44,200 nucleotides of DNA, taken from Comamonadaceae bacterium (GTDB taxonomy: Bacteria; Pseudomonadota; Gammaproteobacteria; Burkholderiales; Burkholderiaceae). Below, one piece after another: positions 8,354 to 17,758 of the stretch (position 1 is its first letter; the number at the start of each line of letters is the position of its first letter). A program made the translations under genes and the position numbers. A model generated the notes under the pieces. The model made no database searches. It had not been told where the DNA came from and saw only the letters and a list, made by a program, of their open reading frames with translations. The stretch lies in the NCBI GenBank assembly GCA_947374535.1, contig CANCCJ010000016.1, positions 1 through 44,200 of the forward strand, in the 5' to 3' direction.

Positions 8354-10159
8354 ATGAATGCAAAGTTTTCGGCCATTGCGGCCGCAGTGCTCATCAGCTT
8401 AGGAGCTCAAGCGCAGATGGTGCCCGATCCTTTGGTTCAAGCGGCGCGCAAAGCCGTGGCCAACAACCCCGAGGTACAAGCCCGCTGGAATGGCTTCTTA
8501 GCTGCGGGTGACGAGCGCGATGTGGCACGCGGTGGCTACTTTCCGAGCATTGATTTGCAAAGCGGCGTGGGCCACGAATACCGGCTCTCGCCCACCGTCA
8601 ATCCCAGTAGCACCTACACCTACAACATGAATCAGCTCAGCCTGACGCAGATGTTGTTTGACGGCATGTTCACCCGCAACGAGGCCAAGCGTTTGGGTTA
8701 TGCCAAGCTGACCCGCTACTACGAGTTGCAAGATGCAGCAGAGACAGCCGCACTCGAAACAGTGAAGGCCTACACCGACGTGGTGCGCTACCGAGAGTTG
8801 GTCGACATCGCGACACAAAACTACGCGGAGCACAAAGGCATTTCTAACTTGGTGGAAGAGCGTGCCAGATCGGGTGTGGGGCGGCAAGTGGACGCAGAGC
8901 AAGCCTTGGGCCGCTTGGCGCTGGCCGAATCTAACTTACTAACCGAGCTGACCAATTTGCACGATGTCAGCGCGCGTTATTTGCGCTTGGTGGGTGAGAA
9001 GCCGCCCGAGGTGTTGCCGAGTTTGCCGCCGCAATTCAGCTTTGGCCCCATGCCAGCCAGCACAGATGTTTTGCTGCGCGAAGGCATGCCCACCAACCCC
9101 AGCCTGAATGCAGCCTTAGAAAACGTGCGTGCACAAAAAACCGCGATTGATTCACGCAAGGCCGCCTACTTGCCGCGACTTGATTTCCGCGTTTACGCCA
9201 ACCGCGATAAAAACGTGCTCGGACTGCCGGGACCGACCAACGTCAATGGGGTCGAGTTGGTGTTGAACTACAACTTCTACCGGGGTGGTGCCGACAAAGC
9301 GCGTGAACGTCAAGCGGTTGATCTGCATGCACAGTCCATCGACTTGAAAGAAAAAGTCTGTCGCGATGTACGTCAGACCTTGTCCATCGCGTACAGCGAC
9401 GTGACCAACTTGAAAGATCAAATGCGCTTCATCACGCAGCACCGTTTGTCGACCGAGAAATCCAACGTGGCCTACCGTCAACAGTTTGAATTGGGCCAAC
9501 GCACGTTGCTCGACTTACTGGACAGTCAAAACGAATATTTCCAAGCCTCACGCAACTTCATCAACACAAGCTACAACCAAATCGTGGCGCAAGCGCGCAC
9601 CCTCTCGGGCATGGGCCAGCTGGTGCCCACCCTTCATGTGATGCGTGATGACATGCCGGAAGCCAAAGATGTAGGACAAGACCGAACCGGTGTTGACCCC
9701 GCTGACTTGTGCTTGATAGATGAGGTGAGCACCGAGTCGATTGAGAAAATCAAAGCCGGCATTGTGGTGCCCATGCGTGCGCGTGCCCTCGCGCCCATGC
9801 CAAACAAAGTCACCCTCTCAGCCGATGCTTTGTTTGATTTTGACAAAGCCGTTCTCAAATCCAAAGACCAGACCGAGCTGGATGCATTTGCAGAATCCGT
9901 CAAAGGCATTGACTTGGACATGTTGATCGCGGTGGGCCACACCGACTCGATTGGCACCGAGGCCTACAACATGCACCTGTCACAACGGCGTGCGGAGGCC
10001 GTCAAGACCTATCTGGTTGGCAAAGGCATTGATGCCAAACGCATTCATACCGAAGGGCGCGGCAAGACCCAACCCGTGGCCGATAACAGCACAGAAGAAG
10101 GTCGCGCACGCAATCGACGTGTGGTGATTGAAGTGAAAGAAATGAAGCCCATGAAATGA
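8354..10159 (+). CDS. lapE: TolC-family outer-membrane channel fused to a C-terminal OmpA domain (LapE-like)
   Basis: This 601-residue protein should be the outer-membrane exit duct for the LapBC system. A signal peptide at 1-21 ends in GAQA. The TolC fold follows to about residue 430, with typical segments [22 protein letters not shown] and [21 protein letters not shown]. After a linker of about 50 residues comes an OmpA-type peptidoglycan-binding domain at about 485-598, with [32 protein letters not shown] and GRGKTQPVA...RARNRRV. The domain keeps the Asp and Arg that bind diaminopimelate in OmpA. The ATG at 8354 follows GGAGG, so the upstream ATG at 8333 is unlikely. Other lap-type loci have a separate OmpA-like gene; here the two are one chain. 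Its TGA overlaps the next ATG. Confidence 0.93.
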   Translation: MNAKFSAIAAAVLISLGAQAQMVPDPLVQAARKAVANNPEVQARWNGFLAAGDERDVARGGYFPSIDLQSGVGHEYRLSPTVNPSSTYTYNMNQLSLTQMLFDGMFTRNEAKRLGYAKLTRYYELQDAAETAALETVKAYTDVVRYRELVDIATQNYAEHKGISNLVEERARSGVGRQVDAEQALGRLALAESNLLTELTNLHDVSARYLRLVGEKPPEVLPSLPPQFSFGPMPASTDVLLREGMPTNPSLNAALENVRAQKTAIDSRKAAYLPRLDFRVYANRDKNVLGLPGPTNVNGVELVLNYNFYRGGADKARERQAVDLHAQSIDLKEKVCRDVRQTLSIAYSDVTNLKDQMRFITQHRLSTEKSNVAYRQQFELGQRTLLDLLDSQNEYFQASRNFINTSYNQIVAQARTLSGMGQLVPTLHVMRDDMPEAKDVGQDRTGVDPADLCLIDEVSTESIEKIKAGIVVPMRARALAPMPNKVTLSADALFDFDKAVLKSKDQTELDAFAESVKGIDLDMLIAVGHTDSIGTEAYNMHLSQRRAEAVKTYLVGKGIDAKRIHTEGRGKTQPVADNSTEEGRARNRRVVIEVKEMKPMK

Positions 10160-11313
10160 GCAACACCTTCGTCCTGACGTCAGAATCAGTCTCTGATGCC
10201 CACCCAGACAAAGTAGCCGATCAAATTTCAGATGCGGTACTCGATGCCGTGTTGAGCCAAGACCCGCTCGCTCGGGTGGCCGCTGAAACCCTCACCAGCA
10301 TGGGGTTGGTGTTGTTGGCTGGCGAACTCACCACCACCGCCGATGTGGACTACACCGCTGTGGTTCGGCGTACGCTGGCAAGGCTGGGTTATCAATCGAC
10401 TGAGCTGGGCATAGATGGTCGCAACTGTGCCGTGGTGGTGGGCTATGGCCACCAAAGCCCCGACATTGCGCGTGGGGTAGACCACGCCCTCGATGACCCG
10501 TTAGAGCAAGGTGCAGGCGACCAAGGGATGATGGTGGGCTACGCAGTGAATGAAACGCCAGAGCTCATGCCGCTGCCGCTCATGCTCGCGCACCGGCTGA
10601 TGCAAAGACACGCCGCCTTGCGGCAAAGCCATCACTTCGACTGGCTCCGACCCGATGGCAAATCACAAGTAACCGTGCTCTACGAAGGCACACGGCCAGT
10701 GGCGATTGAAACCATCGTGCTGTCTACCCAACATGCGCCGAATATCGCGCTGTCTGAGGTGCGCGAAGCCGTGATCGAAGAAATCATCAAACCCCTCATT
10801 CCGAGTGAATTTTTCAATCAGAACATTCGATATTTGGTCAACCCCACAGGGCGATTTGTAGTGGGCGGTCCACAAGGCGACTGCGGCCTCACGGGGCGCA
10901 AGAACATTGTTGACAGCTATGGCTCAGCCGTGCCGCATGGCGGCGGCGCTCTGTCTGGGAAGGACCCTTCTAAGGTGGATCGTTCCGGCGCTTATGCGTG
11001 TCGCTATGTGGCTAAAAACATTGTGGCTGCAGGCTTGGCAGCCAAGTGCATGGTGCAAGTGTCCTACGCCATTGGCATCGCGCATCCGGTGTCGGTCATG
11101 GTGGATACGTTCGGCACAGGCTTGATGCCTGATGCTGACATTGCCGCCTGCGTGAGCCAGCATTTTGATTGGCGACCTCGCGCCATCATTGACAAGCTAA
11201 ATTTGTGCCGCCCCATTTATGAAAAGACCGCAGCATTTGGGCACTTCGGTCGCGCAGACCCAGACTTCACTTGGGAGCGTTGTGACCTTGCGGCCTTGCT
11301 TCCTTGCTCATAG
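10156..11313 (+). CDS. metK: S-adenosylmethionine synthase, divergent MetK paralogue
   Basis: This 385-residue protein would make S-adenosylmethionine from methionine and ATP. Family signatures are intact: HPDK (16-19), [46 protein letters not shown] and the phosphate loop GGGALSGKD (262-270). It departs from the usual betaproteobacterial form in several near-invariant places: SDAHPDK where SEGHPDK is normal, GGGAL for GGGAF, and DSYGS for DTYGG. The C-terminus is short and ends in LLPCS. Its ATG overlaps the tolC-ompA stop (ATGA) and a CheR methyltransferase follows after 16 bases, so it sits inside an adhesin-export operon. It is probably an extra copy beside a housekeeping metK elsewhere, but that gene is not visible. 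It may be active; its special role is unknown. Confidence 0.88.
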   Translation: MSNTFVLTSESVSDAHPDKVADQISDAVLDAVLSQDPLARVAAETLTSMGLVLLAGELTTTADVDYTAVVRRTLARLGYQSTELGIDGRNCAVVVGYGHQSPDIARGVDHALDDPLEQGAGDQGMMVGYAVNETPELMPLPLMLAHRLMQRHAALRQSHHFDWLRPDGKSQVTVLYEGTRPVAIETIVLSTQHAPNIALSEVREAVIEEIIKPLIPSEFFNQNIRYLVNPTGRFVVGGPQGDCGLTGRKNIVDSYGSAVPHGGGALSGKDPSKVDRSGAYACRYVAKNIVAAGLAAKCMVQVSYAIGIAHPVSVMVDTFGTGLMPDADIAACVSQHFDWRPRAIIDKLNLCRPIYEKTAAFGHFGRADPDFTWERCDLAALLPCS

Positions 11314-11329
11314 ATACACAAGGTCTGCC

Positions 11330-12667
11330 ATGAAGCCCACGCCCCTGTCACCCGAACTCACCCACCAAATTTACCAACGGGTGGGATTGAGGGCGCACTC
11401 CTCCAACGAGGACCGGCTTGCCGAATGGATCAGTGAGCGAAGCCAACAACTCACGCTCGCTAGCCCCGAGGCTTACTTGGATTGGTTGGCTGAGCCTTTG
11501 CATTTATTGCAAGAGCGAGAAGCCTTGAGCCAACTGCTGACCTCCAGAGAAACCTACTTTTTGCGCGACCGTGGTGTGGTGGACTTGTTACGCGACCATA
11601 TTTTGAAAGACACCCTGGCACGAAAGATGACAGAGCAAAGCATCCACATTTGGAGCGTGGGCTGTTCGACGGGCGAAGAGGCCTACACCTTGAGCATCTT
11701 GCTGGAAGAGGCCATCCCTAATTTAAACAGCTGGCAAGTCGATATCTTGGGATCCGACATTGACCAAATCGCCTTGCACAAGGCACGCCAAGGCGCTTAT
11801 CGACAATGGTCTTTCAGGGGCTGTCCTCCCGAGTTCATCGCACGTTACTTTCATCAAGAAGGCAGTCATTTAGAAATCATGGACCACATCAAGCAGCGCG
11901 TGCGGTTTGAGCAGCTGGATATTGTGGGCGAGCCCTTTCCAACCGAGCACAAAGGCATGGCCCATGCAGACATCATTCTGTGTCGCAATGTCTTTATTTA
12001 CCTGAATGATGCAGCCATCCAAACCGCGCTCAAGAAACTCACCGCCTGTTTGAATGAAGACGGCTATCTGTTGTGCGGGCCGGGGGAACTACACGCGCAA
12101 GAACACCCGCAGCTGGTGCCGCTGATATTTCCGCAAGCGCTGATTTATCAAAAGAAAAAAATGTCTGCACAGCTTGCTGTGGCTGCTCCGTTCACATCAC
12201 TCAAACCACCTCCAGTGCTGACAAGGGGCTTCACACCCAAGCCAACGCTCACAGGTGCAAACATCGCGCAACCCATCAGCCTCGAAAATGCCTGGGCACA
12301 GGCCAACCGGGGGAACATTGCAGCGGCCAACACCCTTTGCGACACCTTGATACAGCGGCACCCCTTTGACCCACATCCACACTACCTACACGCAGTTTTA
12401 CATTTTGCGCAAGGCATGAACACGCAAGCTCGAACTGCGCTGCGCCGCGTGCTTTACCTTGACCCTTTGTTTGCTGTGGCCTATGCCATGTTGAGCGATG
12501 TGTGCATGGCCGACGACGACACCGTTTGCGCCATGAAAGCCTGCGAACAAGGCTTGAAAGCGACCAGCATCCAAGCCGAAGAACTGCCTGTGCCTTATTT
12601 CAAGGCGGTCACATTTTTAGAGTTTCGCCAGCACTTGCAAGATCGCATCGCCACCTTGCGTCAATAA
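11330..12667 (+). CDS. CheR-type chemoreceptor methyltransferase with C-terminal TPR-like region
   Basis: This 445-residue protein is a SAM-dependent glutamate O-methyltransferase of the CheR/WspC class. A short helical N-domain includes TSRETYFLRD, the CheR counterpart of T-x-T-x-FFRD. The SAM-binding loop is WSVGCSTGEEAYTL and the later motif is ILCRNVFIYL. From about residue 310 the chain is helical and TPR-like (LENAWAQANRGNIAAANTLC, ARTALRRVLYLDPLFAVAYAM), as in WspC-type proteins that act with a dedicated receptor array. ATG 11330 is chosen because it lies 16 bases after metK with an AAGG site; a longer reading from 11219 would overlap metK. No receptor, CheA or CheB is in the window, so its partner is unknown. 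The upstream metK could supply its cofactor. Confidence 0.88.
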   Translation: MKPTPLSPELTHQIYQRVGLRAHSSNEDRLAEWISERSQQLTLASPEAYLDWLAEPLHLLQEREALSQLLTSRETYFLRDRGVVDLLRDHILKDTLARKMTEQSIHIWSVGCSTGEEAYTLSILLEEAIPNLNSWQVDILGSDIDQIALHKARQGAYRQWSFRGCPPEFIARYFHQEGSHLEIMDHIKQRVRFEQLDIVGEPFPTEHKGMAHADIILCRNVFIYLNDAAIQTALKKLTACLNEDGYLLCGPGELHAQEHPQLVPLIFPQALIYQKKKMSAQLAVAAPFTSLKPPPVLTRGFTPKPTLTGANIAQPISLENAWAQANRGNIAAANTLCDTLIQRHPFDPHPHYLHAVLHFAQGMNTQARTALRRVLYLDPLFAVAYAMLSDVCMADDDTVCAMKACEQGLKATSIQAEELPVPYFKAVTFLEFRQHLQDRIATLRQ

Positions 12668-14955
12668 GTGCGGTCCACGGTCAACAACTGTTCAAACTCA
12701 AGCGTGGGAACAGGTTTAGAAAACAGGTAGCCCTGCCCTTCATCGCACTCCAACTTGAGTAAAAATTCGCGTTGTTTGTCCAGCTCAATCCCTTCGGCCA
12801 CGATGAGAAAGCCAAACTCTTTGGCCATTGCCACGATCACGCTGGTGATCACCACCGCATGCGGGTTGGTCAATATTTCACGGATGAATGAAATATCAAT
12901 TTTCAAAATATCAATCGGGAACTTCTCCAGATACGCCAAGGACGAATAGCCCGTGCCAAAGTCGTCAATCGCCACCAAGACCCCCATCTCGCGAATTTGA
13001 TCCAACAAAGCAATGGTCTGCGCGGCGTTGGTCATGGCGGCCGACTCGGTCAACTCGACCTCAAGGAAATGCGGATCGAGTGCGTATGTTTTCAGCAAGC
13101 CACGAATGACAGAAATAATTTTGTCGTTCGAGAAGTTTTCAGCGACCAAATTGACAGAGATGGGAACCGTCTTAACGCCCGCATCCAACCAAGCTTTTTG
13201 TTGGCGACACACCTGCTCCAACATCCAGTCGGTCATGTGTACGATGAGCCCGATTTCAACAGCGAGCGGCACAAATTCGATGGGCGGGATGATGCCCAGT
13301 TCAGGATCGCGCCACCGAATCAAGGCCTCGGCACCCGCGATTTTTCCAGTTGCCAAATTGACACGCGGCTGATAGAAAACCTCAAACTCATCATTGAGCA
13401 CAGCCGCGCGAAGCCTGCTTTCTTTTTTCACCAAATTCTGCACTTCGTCATTCAACTCGGCAGAGGCCAACACCACGCCCATGCGCCCTTCTTGTTTGGC
13501 CTTGTAAAGCGCGCCCTCGGAGGACTGCAACAAGGAGGCGGCATCGTCAGCATCTTTGGGGTACGTGCTCACACCCATATAGGGCTCCAGCTGTAACTGG
13601 ATACCTTGCCAATTGAAGGGCGTGTTGGTGGCCCTGAATAAACGCTTCAACAGCTCTGGCACAGTGCTCGCGTCTTCAGACCCATCCATCAAATAGATGA
13701 AGTCTTGGTTGCGCACCCTCGCCACCATGTGCGACTTGGGTTGCAACGAGCGCAAGCGCTGTGCCAGCTCAATCTGAACTGCGTCCGACACTTCATGGCC
13801 CAAACTGACGGCAAATTTATTAAGACGGCTCAACTCAATGGCCACCAAGGTCACTGAAGTGCCTGTGCGTTGCGCCGTGTGAATGGACTGCGCAATGGCA
13901 TCCAACAACAAGGCTTTGCCCGGCAAGTCGGTGAGCGCATCGTGCGTGCCCTTGTGTTCGAGTTCGCGCTCAATTTTTCGAGAACGATTGATCTCTGACA
14001 CATCACGCAGCACACAGTTGAGGTACTGGTGTTCATGCAGGTCGATCAAACGTGCGCGCACTTCAATGTCAGCTTCTCCCCCCTCTCGCGTCCGCATCAC
14101 AGCCGTGAAGTAGTACTCCGTGTGCTTGACCGCTTGATCGAGGTTTTCTAGCACGGTTACCCTGTCATCAGGTGTACAAATGTCTGACAAGGTCAGGTTT
14201 AAAAACTCATCGCGCAAATAGCCCAACTGCCCGCACAGCACATCATTGAACTCAACGAACTTTTGAGTCGCCAAGTCCAACAGCCCCACGCCCTCCGGCA
14301 ATAACGAAAACAATGTTTTGTAACGGTTCTCGGCTTCTAAGGCCCGTTTTTGCTCTTGCGCTAACAGAGCTGTGCGTTCTTCCACTTTGGTTTCAAGCTG
14401 ACGGTTCAAATTGTTCAGCTCATCCTCTAGCGTTCGCAAATGTGTATTTTGTTGAACTGCGTTTTCGTAAGTTGAGATCAGCATCTGCAAAATCTTTTGA
14501 CGACTGGCCTTGACTTGAAACACAGTCCCGTTCACCTCCACATCCAACGCCGTGCCGTCATCCACTTTGGGTAAATCCTCAAGTGACACACGCAACAAAC
14601 GATCGATTTGGTATTTCAAACTGTCGTTGTCATAAGGCTTGGTCAAGTAGGCCTCGGCCCCCGCATTCAATCCCTTGATGACATCGGTGGAGTCAGACAG
14701 CACGGTCAGCAATATCACGGGCGTGTGTCGTAGCAAAGAGTCTTGCTTGATGCGCTCACACATTTGGTAGCCATCCAAAATGGGCATCTGTATGTCGCTG
14801 ACCACCAAGTCAGGGCGCTTAGAACGCAGGGCTATCAAGCCCGCCTCGCCATCGGTCGCCATGATGCAGTTGTAGCCATGGCTCGTCAGGAATCGACGCA
14901 GAATTTCCGCTTGAATTTGACTGTCTTCCACAACCAAGATGGTGGCATTGTTCAT
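12661..14955 (-). CDS. Response regulator with PAS, GGDEF and EAL domains (c-di-GMP phosphodiesterase)
   Basis: This 764-residue cytosolic protein begins with a receiver domain (1-125) with phospho-acceptor Asp54 in VVSDIQMP and the conserved Lys of LTKPYD. A coiled-coil helix (about 165-210) leads to a PAS domain (about 212-330), then GGDEF (about 340-505) and EAL (about 510-760). The GGDEF signature is degraded to RNQDF, so cyclase activity is unlikely. The EAL domain keeps EALIRW, DDFGTGYSSL and IDISFI and should hydrolyse c-di-GMP, lowering adhesin retention. No cognate histidine kinase is in the window. Its 3' end overlaps the convergent cheR gene by 7 bases. A perfect FNR box lies about 90 bases upstream, shared with the divergent diguanylate cyclase gene. 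Confidence 0.92.
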   Translation of the reverse strand: MNNATILVVEDSQIQAEILRRFLTSHGYNCIMATDGEAGLIALRSKRPDLVVSDIQMPILDGYQMCERIKQDSLLRHTPVILLTVLSDSTDVIKGLNAGAEAYLTKPYDNDSLKYQIDRLLRVSLEDLPKVDDGTALDVEVNGTVFQVKASRQKILQMLISTYENAVQQNTHLRTLEDELNNLNRQLETKVEERTALLAQEQKRALEAENRYKTLFSLLPEGVGLLDLATQKFVEFNDVLCGQLGYLRDEFLNLTLSDICTPDDRVTVLENLDQAVKHTEYYFTAVMRTREGGEADIEVRARLIDLHEHQYLNCVLRDVSEINRSRKIERELEHKGTHDALTDLPGKALLLDAIAQSIHTAQRTGTSVTLVAIELSRLNKFAVSLGHEVSDAVQIELAQRLRSLQPKSHMVARVRNQDFIYLMDGSEDASTVPELLKRLFRATNTPFNWQGIQLQLEPYMGVSTYPKDADDAASLLQSSEGALYKAKQEGRMGVVLASAELNDEVQNLVKKESRLRAAVLNDEFEVFYQPRVNLATGKIAGAEALIRWRDPELGIIPPIEFVPLAVEIGLIVHMTDWMLEQVCRQQKAWLDAGVKTVPISVNLVAENFSNDKIISVIRGLLKTYALDPHFLEVELTESAAMTNAAQTIALLDQIREMGVLVAIDDFGTGYSSLAYLEKFPIDILKIDISFIREILTNPHAVVITSVIVAMAKEFGFLIVAEGIELDKQREFLLKLECDEGQGYLFSKPVPTLEFEQLLTVDRTY

Positions 14956-15037
14956 TGTTTAAACCTAGGCGACAAGAGGCGATACGGCTCAAGTATGCGC
15001 GTGAATAGATCGCCACTTGCTTAAATTCAGCAGGGCC

Positions 15038-15051
15038 TTGATATATATCAA
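15038..15051. promoter_or_regulatory. Perfect FNR-type box TTGATATATATCAA between two c-di-GMP genes
   Basis: The sequence is an exact match to TTGAT-N4-ATCAA, the FNR/ANR consensus. It lies in the 203-bp gap between the REC-PAS-GGDEF-EAL gene (minus) and the diguanylate cyclase gene (plus). The candidate -10 CATACT on the minus strand (14992-14997) would put the box near -59.5, roughly a class I position. TATGAC (15063-15068) on the plus strand would put it at -30.5, a repressing position. Which gene it controls is unresolved. Confidence 0.7.
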
Positions 15052-15158
15052 TTTTCTAGATGTATGACATCGCTGAAGTGCGTCACACTCGAGCCAAATC
15101 AACGAACACTTATCAAACATGATGTCAACACTGCCTTTTCTATTTAGAAAGGCCACCC

Positions 15159-16730
15159 ATGTCTGCTGACTTGAAGCACCTCAACGGCAAGCGTTCCCCA
15201 ACGCAATCACACAAAAAATTCAATGCGCAAATCAGCACAACCGTGAGCAGACTGTTTGCGTTCACCTTGGTCACGGTTTTGATTGGTTCAGGCATTGCAT
15301 TGATGCAAAACTGGAACGTTCGCGTCGAATCGGCCGAAGTAGAGCTGATTCGTAGCGCGAGCATGGCGAACTTTCTGATTGAAACCAATCTGGCCATCGC
15401 CGAGAAATCGCTCAAAACAAGCCATGCGGCCTTCACGCAAGCGCTGGAGTCTGGCCCTATTGATCAGCAGCTCGCCCGTCAATTACTCGATAAAAATTAC
15501 GAAAGATTCAAAACTTTCAACAACGTAGACATGTTTGGGTTGTTATTTTTTGTGAATGCCGATGGAATGTTGGTCGCTGGAAGCGGTTTGCCAAGCAACG
15601 AAAAAATTAATTTCTCAGACCGTTATTACTTTTACCAACTCCGTGACCATCCAGAAATGACTCGCGCCATCGGCCCGATGGTTTTCGCACGAACGACAAA
15701 CACTTGGTTGTTTCATGTCGCGGTTCCACTCCGCGACAAGTATGGGAAATTTTCAGGCGTGTTGGTTCAACAGCTTTCGCCTAGGAGCATCGCCAACAAT
15801 CTAGGGCGCTACACCAACACCCGCAGTTTCGATCAATTGATGACGCATGTGATTGGCAACGATGCGTCATTCATTTTTCCGATGCCTGATACACCCCAAA
15901 CAATAGCCGTACAGAAAGGCCTCAGCAACGGCGGTGCATTCCGCTGGGATTTGGATACCTACGAAAAAAAGAACTCAGACCACAGTTTGATCCAGGTCGT
16001 GAAATCACCGATCTACGACTTAGAAACTTATGTCACTTTCCCAACTGCCACCGTTCTGCATGAATTTTGGGTTGAGAACCTGGTTTTCTTGTTGTATGTG
16101 TTCTTTGGCATGTCCATCTCGACCGCCATCTTCCTCTACCTGCATCGTTTATCGCAGCAACTGGCCACGGCACAAGAGGCTTCGCTGTACGACGCACTCA
16201 CCAAAGTTCACAACCGCCGTGCGTTAGACGAAATGTTGCCCGTTTTGTTGAGCGATGCCATGCGTTCGCAAGAGCCCATCAGTGTGCTCTTCATCGACAT
16301 TGACCACTTTCGCTTTTTCAATACCAACTACGGCCATGAAAGCGGAGACACAGCTTTGGTCGCCGTGGCCCAAACGCTGGCCGACTGCGCCAGTCGGCCG
16401 CTTGATTTTGTGTGTCGCTGGGGCGGTGAAGAGTTTGTTATCGTGCTGCCTAAAACCAACGGCCAAGCCGCCATGAAAATTGCCCATGAAATATTGAATG
16501 CGGTGCGCGCCATTCATTTGAAAAGCGAAGATGGCGAGCAACCCAACATCACGGTCAGCGTGGGGTATGTGACCGATACCGTCACCGCAATCGAAACCCA
16601 AGATGATTTGATTGATCAAGCGGACCAAGCGATGCGCCAAGCCAAAAAACAAGGCCGCGACCAATGCGTGGCTTACGTCCCTAAAGAATCTAGCTCACGA
16701 TGCCAAAGCTATCGGGATACTTTGCTTTAG
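15159..16730 (+). CDS. Membrane diguanylate cyclase with periplasmic Cache-like sensor and GGDEF domain
   Basis: This 523-residue protein should make c-di-GMP from two GTP. Transmembrane helix 1 is at about 30-50 and a periplasmic Cache-type domain at about 55-290 (FVNADGMLVAG, FSDRYYFYQLRDHPE, VPLRDKYGKFSGVL). Helix 2 is at about 303-325 and the GGDEF domain at about 340-510. The signature RWGGEEF is intact. RPLD lies five residues before it, which is the product-inhibition I-site RxxD. ATG 15159 has an AAAGG ribosome site. The ligand is unknown; Cache domains usually bind small molecules. The gene is divergent from a phosphodiesterase-type regulator, giving a maker and breaker pair, and its last 41 bases overlap the convergent pilT gene. 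Confidence 0.93.
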   Translation: MSADLKHLNGKRSPTQSHKKFNAQISTTVSRLFAFTLVTVLIGSGIALMQNWNVRVESAEVELIRSASMANFLIETNLAIAEKSLKTSHAAFTQALESGPIDQQLARQLLDKNYERFKTFNNVDMFGLLFFVNADGMLVAGSGLPSNEKINFSDRYYFYQLRDHPEMTRAIGPMVFARTTNTWLFHVAVPLRDKYGKFSGVLVQQLSPRSIANNLGRYTNTRSFDQLMTHVIGNDASFIFPMPDTPQTIAVQKGLSNGGAFRWDLDTYEKKNSDHSLIQVVKSPIYDLETYVTFPTATVLHEFWVENLVFLLYVFFGMSISTAIFLYLHRLSQQLATAQEASLYDALTKVHNRRALDEMLPVLLSDAMRSQEPISVLFIDIDHFRFFNTNYGHESGDTALVAVAQTLADCASRPLDFVCRWGGEEFVIVLPKTNGQAAMKIAHEILNAVRAIHLKSEDGEQPNITVSVGYVTDTVTAIETQDDLIDQADQAMRQAKKQGRDQCVAYVPKESSSRCQSYRDTLL

Positions 16731-17739
16731 CGCGCGCTTGTGACACGTCAATCAGCCCTTGGTTCACCAAGGTGACGAGGCTTTGATCCAGCGTCTGCAT
16801 GCCAGCCACACTGCCCGTTTGAATGGCTGAATACATTTGTGCCACTTTGCCTTCACGAATCAGGTTGCGCACCCCCGTGGTACCCACCATGATTTCGTAG
16901 GCGGCAATGCGACCCACCCCGTCCTTGCGCTTACACAGCACTTGCGAAATGACCGCGTTGAGCGACTCAGACAACATGCTACGCACCATCTCTTTTTCTT
17001 CGGCAGGAAACACGTCGATGATGCGGTCTATGGTTTTGGCAGCCCCCGAGGTGTGCAGCGTGCCAAACACCAAATGGCCGGTTTCAGCCGCGGTGATGGC
17101 CAGTCGGATGGTTTCTAAATCGCGCATTTCGCCGACCAAAATCACATTGGGGTCTTCGCGCATCGCTGCGCGCAATGCGTTGGCAAAACTCAAAGTGTGG
17201 CCACCTACTTCGCGTTGGTTGATCAAACATTTGTTCGGGGTGTGAACAAACTCAATCGGATCTTCAATCGTCAAAATATGTTTGGTTGACGTTTGGTTGA
17301 GCAAATCCACCATCGCAGCCAAGGTCGTGGATTTGCCTGAGCCGGTGGGACCGGTCACCAACACCAAGCCACGCGGGCTACGCACAAATTCAGAAAATAT
17401 GGGTGGCGCATTGAGTTCATCCAAACTCGGCATGCGGTTGGGAATGCCACGAAACGCCACAGCCACACCACGCGCTTGATGAAAGGCATTGACACGAAAG
17501 CGCGAGACATTGGGAATGTTGAATGAAAAGTCGCACTCCATGGTTTCGCTGAACTGCGTTTGCTGGGTGGGACTCATGATGCCCAGCACAGCTTGGCGTA
17601 TGTCATCGCTGCTCAGGGGCGTCTCGGACATGCGCGCCAAATCGCCATCAATGCGCAACATCGGGGGCACCCCCGACGACAGGTGCAAGTCGGAGGCGCG
17701 ACGCTCAATGCATTGAACCAATAATTCTTGGATATTCAT
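16690..17739 (-). CDS. pilT: PilT-type pilus retraction ATPase
   Basis: This 349-residue hexameric ATPase would drive pilus retraction from the cytosolic side. The PAS-like N-domain ends near residue 110. Walker A is GPTGSGKSTT, the Asp box contains TIEDPIEFVH, and the Walker B region is VILVGEMRD, followed by the HTSGA histidine box. The C-terminal VRNLIREGKVAQMYSAIQTG matches the AIRNLIRE motif that marks PilT rather than PilU or PilB. It is the last gene of the minus-strand msh arm, 19 bases after mshN. A retraction ATPase inside an MSHA-type locus suggests that this pilus is dynamic. Its last 41 bases overlap the convergent diguanylate cyclase gene. Confidence 0.9.
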   Translation of the reverse strand: MNIQELLVQCIERRASDLHLSSGVPPMLRIDGDLARMSETPLSSDDIRQAVLGIMSPTQQTQFSETMECDFSFNIPNVSRFRVNAFHQARGVAVAFRGIPNRMPSLDELNAPPIFSEFVRSPRGLVLVTGPTGSGKSTTLAAMVDLLNQTSTKHILTIEDPIEFVHTPNKCLINQREVGGHTLSFANALRAAMREDPNVILVGEMRDLETIRLAITAAETGHLVFGTLHTSGAAKTIDRIIDVFPAEEKEMVRSMLSESLNAVISQVLCKRKDGVGRIAAYEIMVGTTGVRNLIREGKVAQMYSAIQTGSVAGMQTLDQSLVTLVNQGLIDVSQARAKAKYPDSFGIVS

Positions 17740-17758
17740 GAGCGCCTTTGTATCAGGG

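Noticed and set aside
12661..14955. Active diguanylate cyclase in the REC-PAS-GGDEF-EAL protein
   Set aside because: The GGDEF signature is replaced by RNQDF, so only the EAL half is expected to be catalytic.
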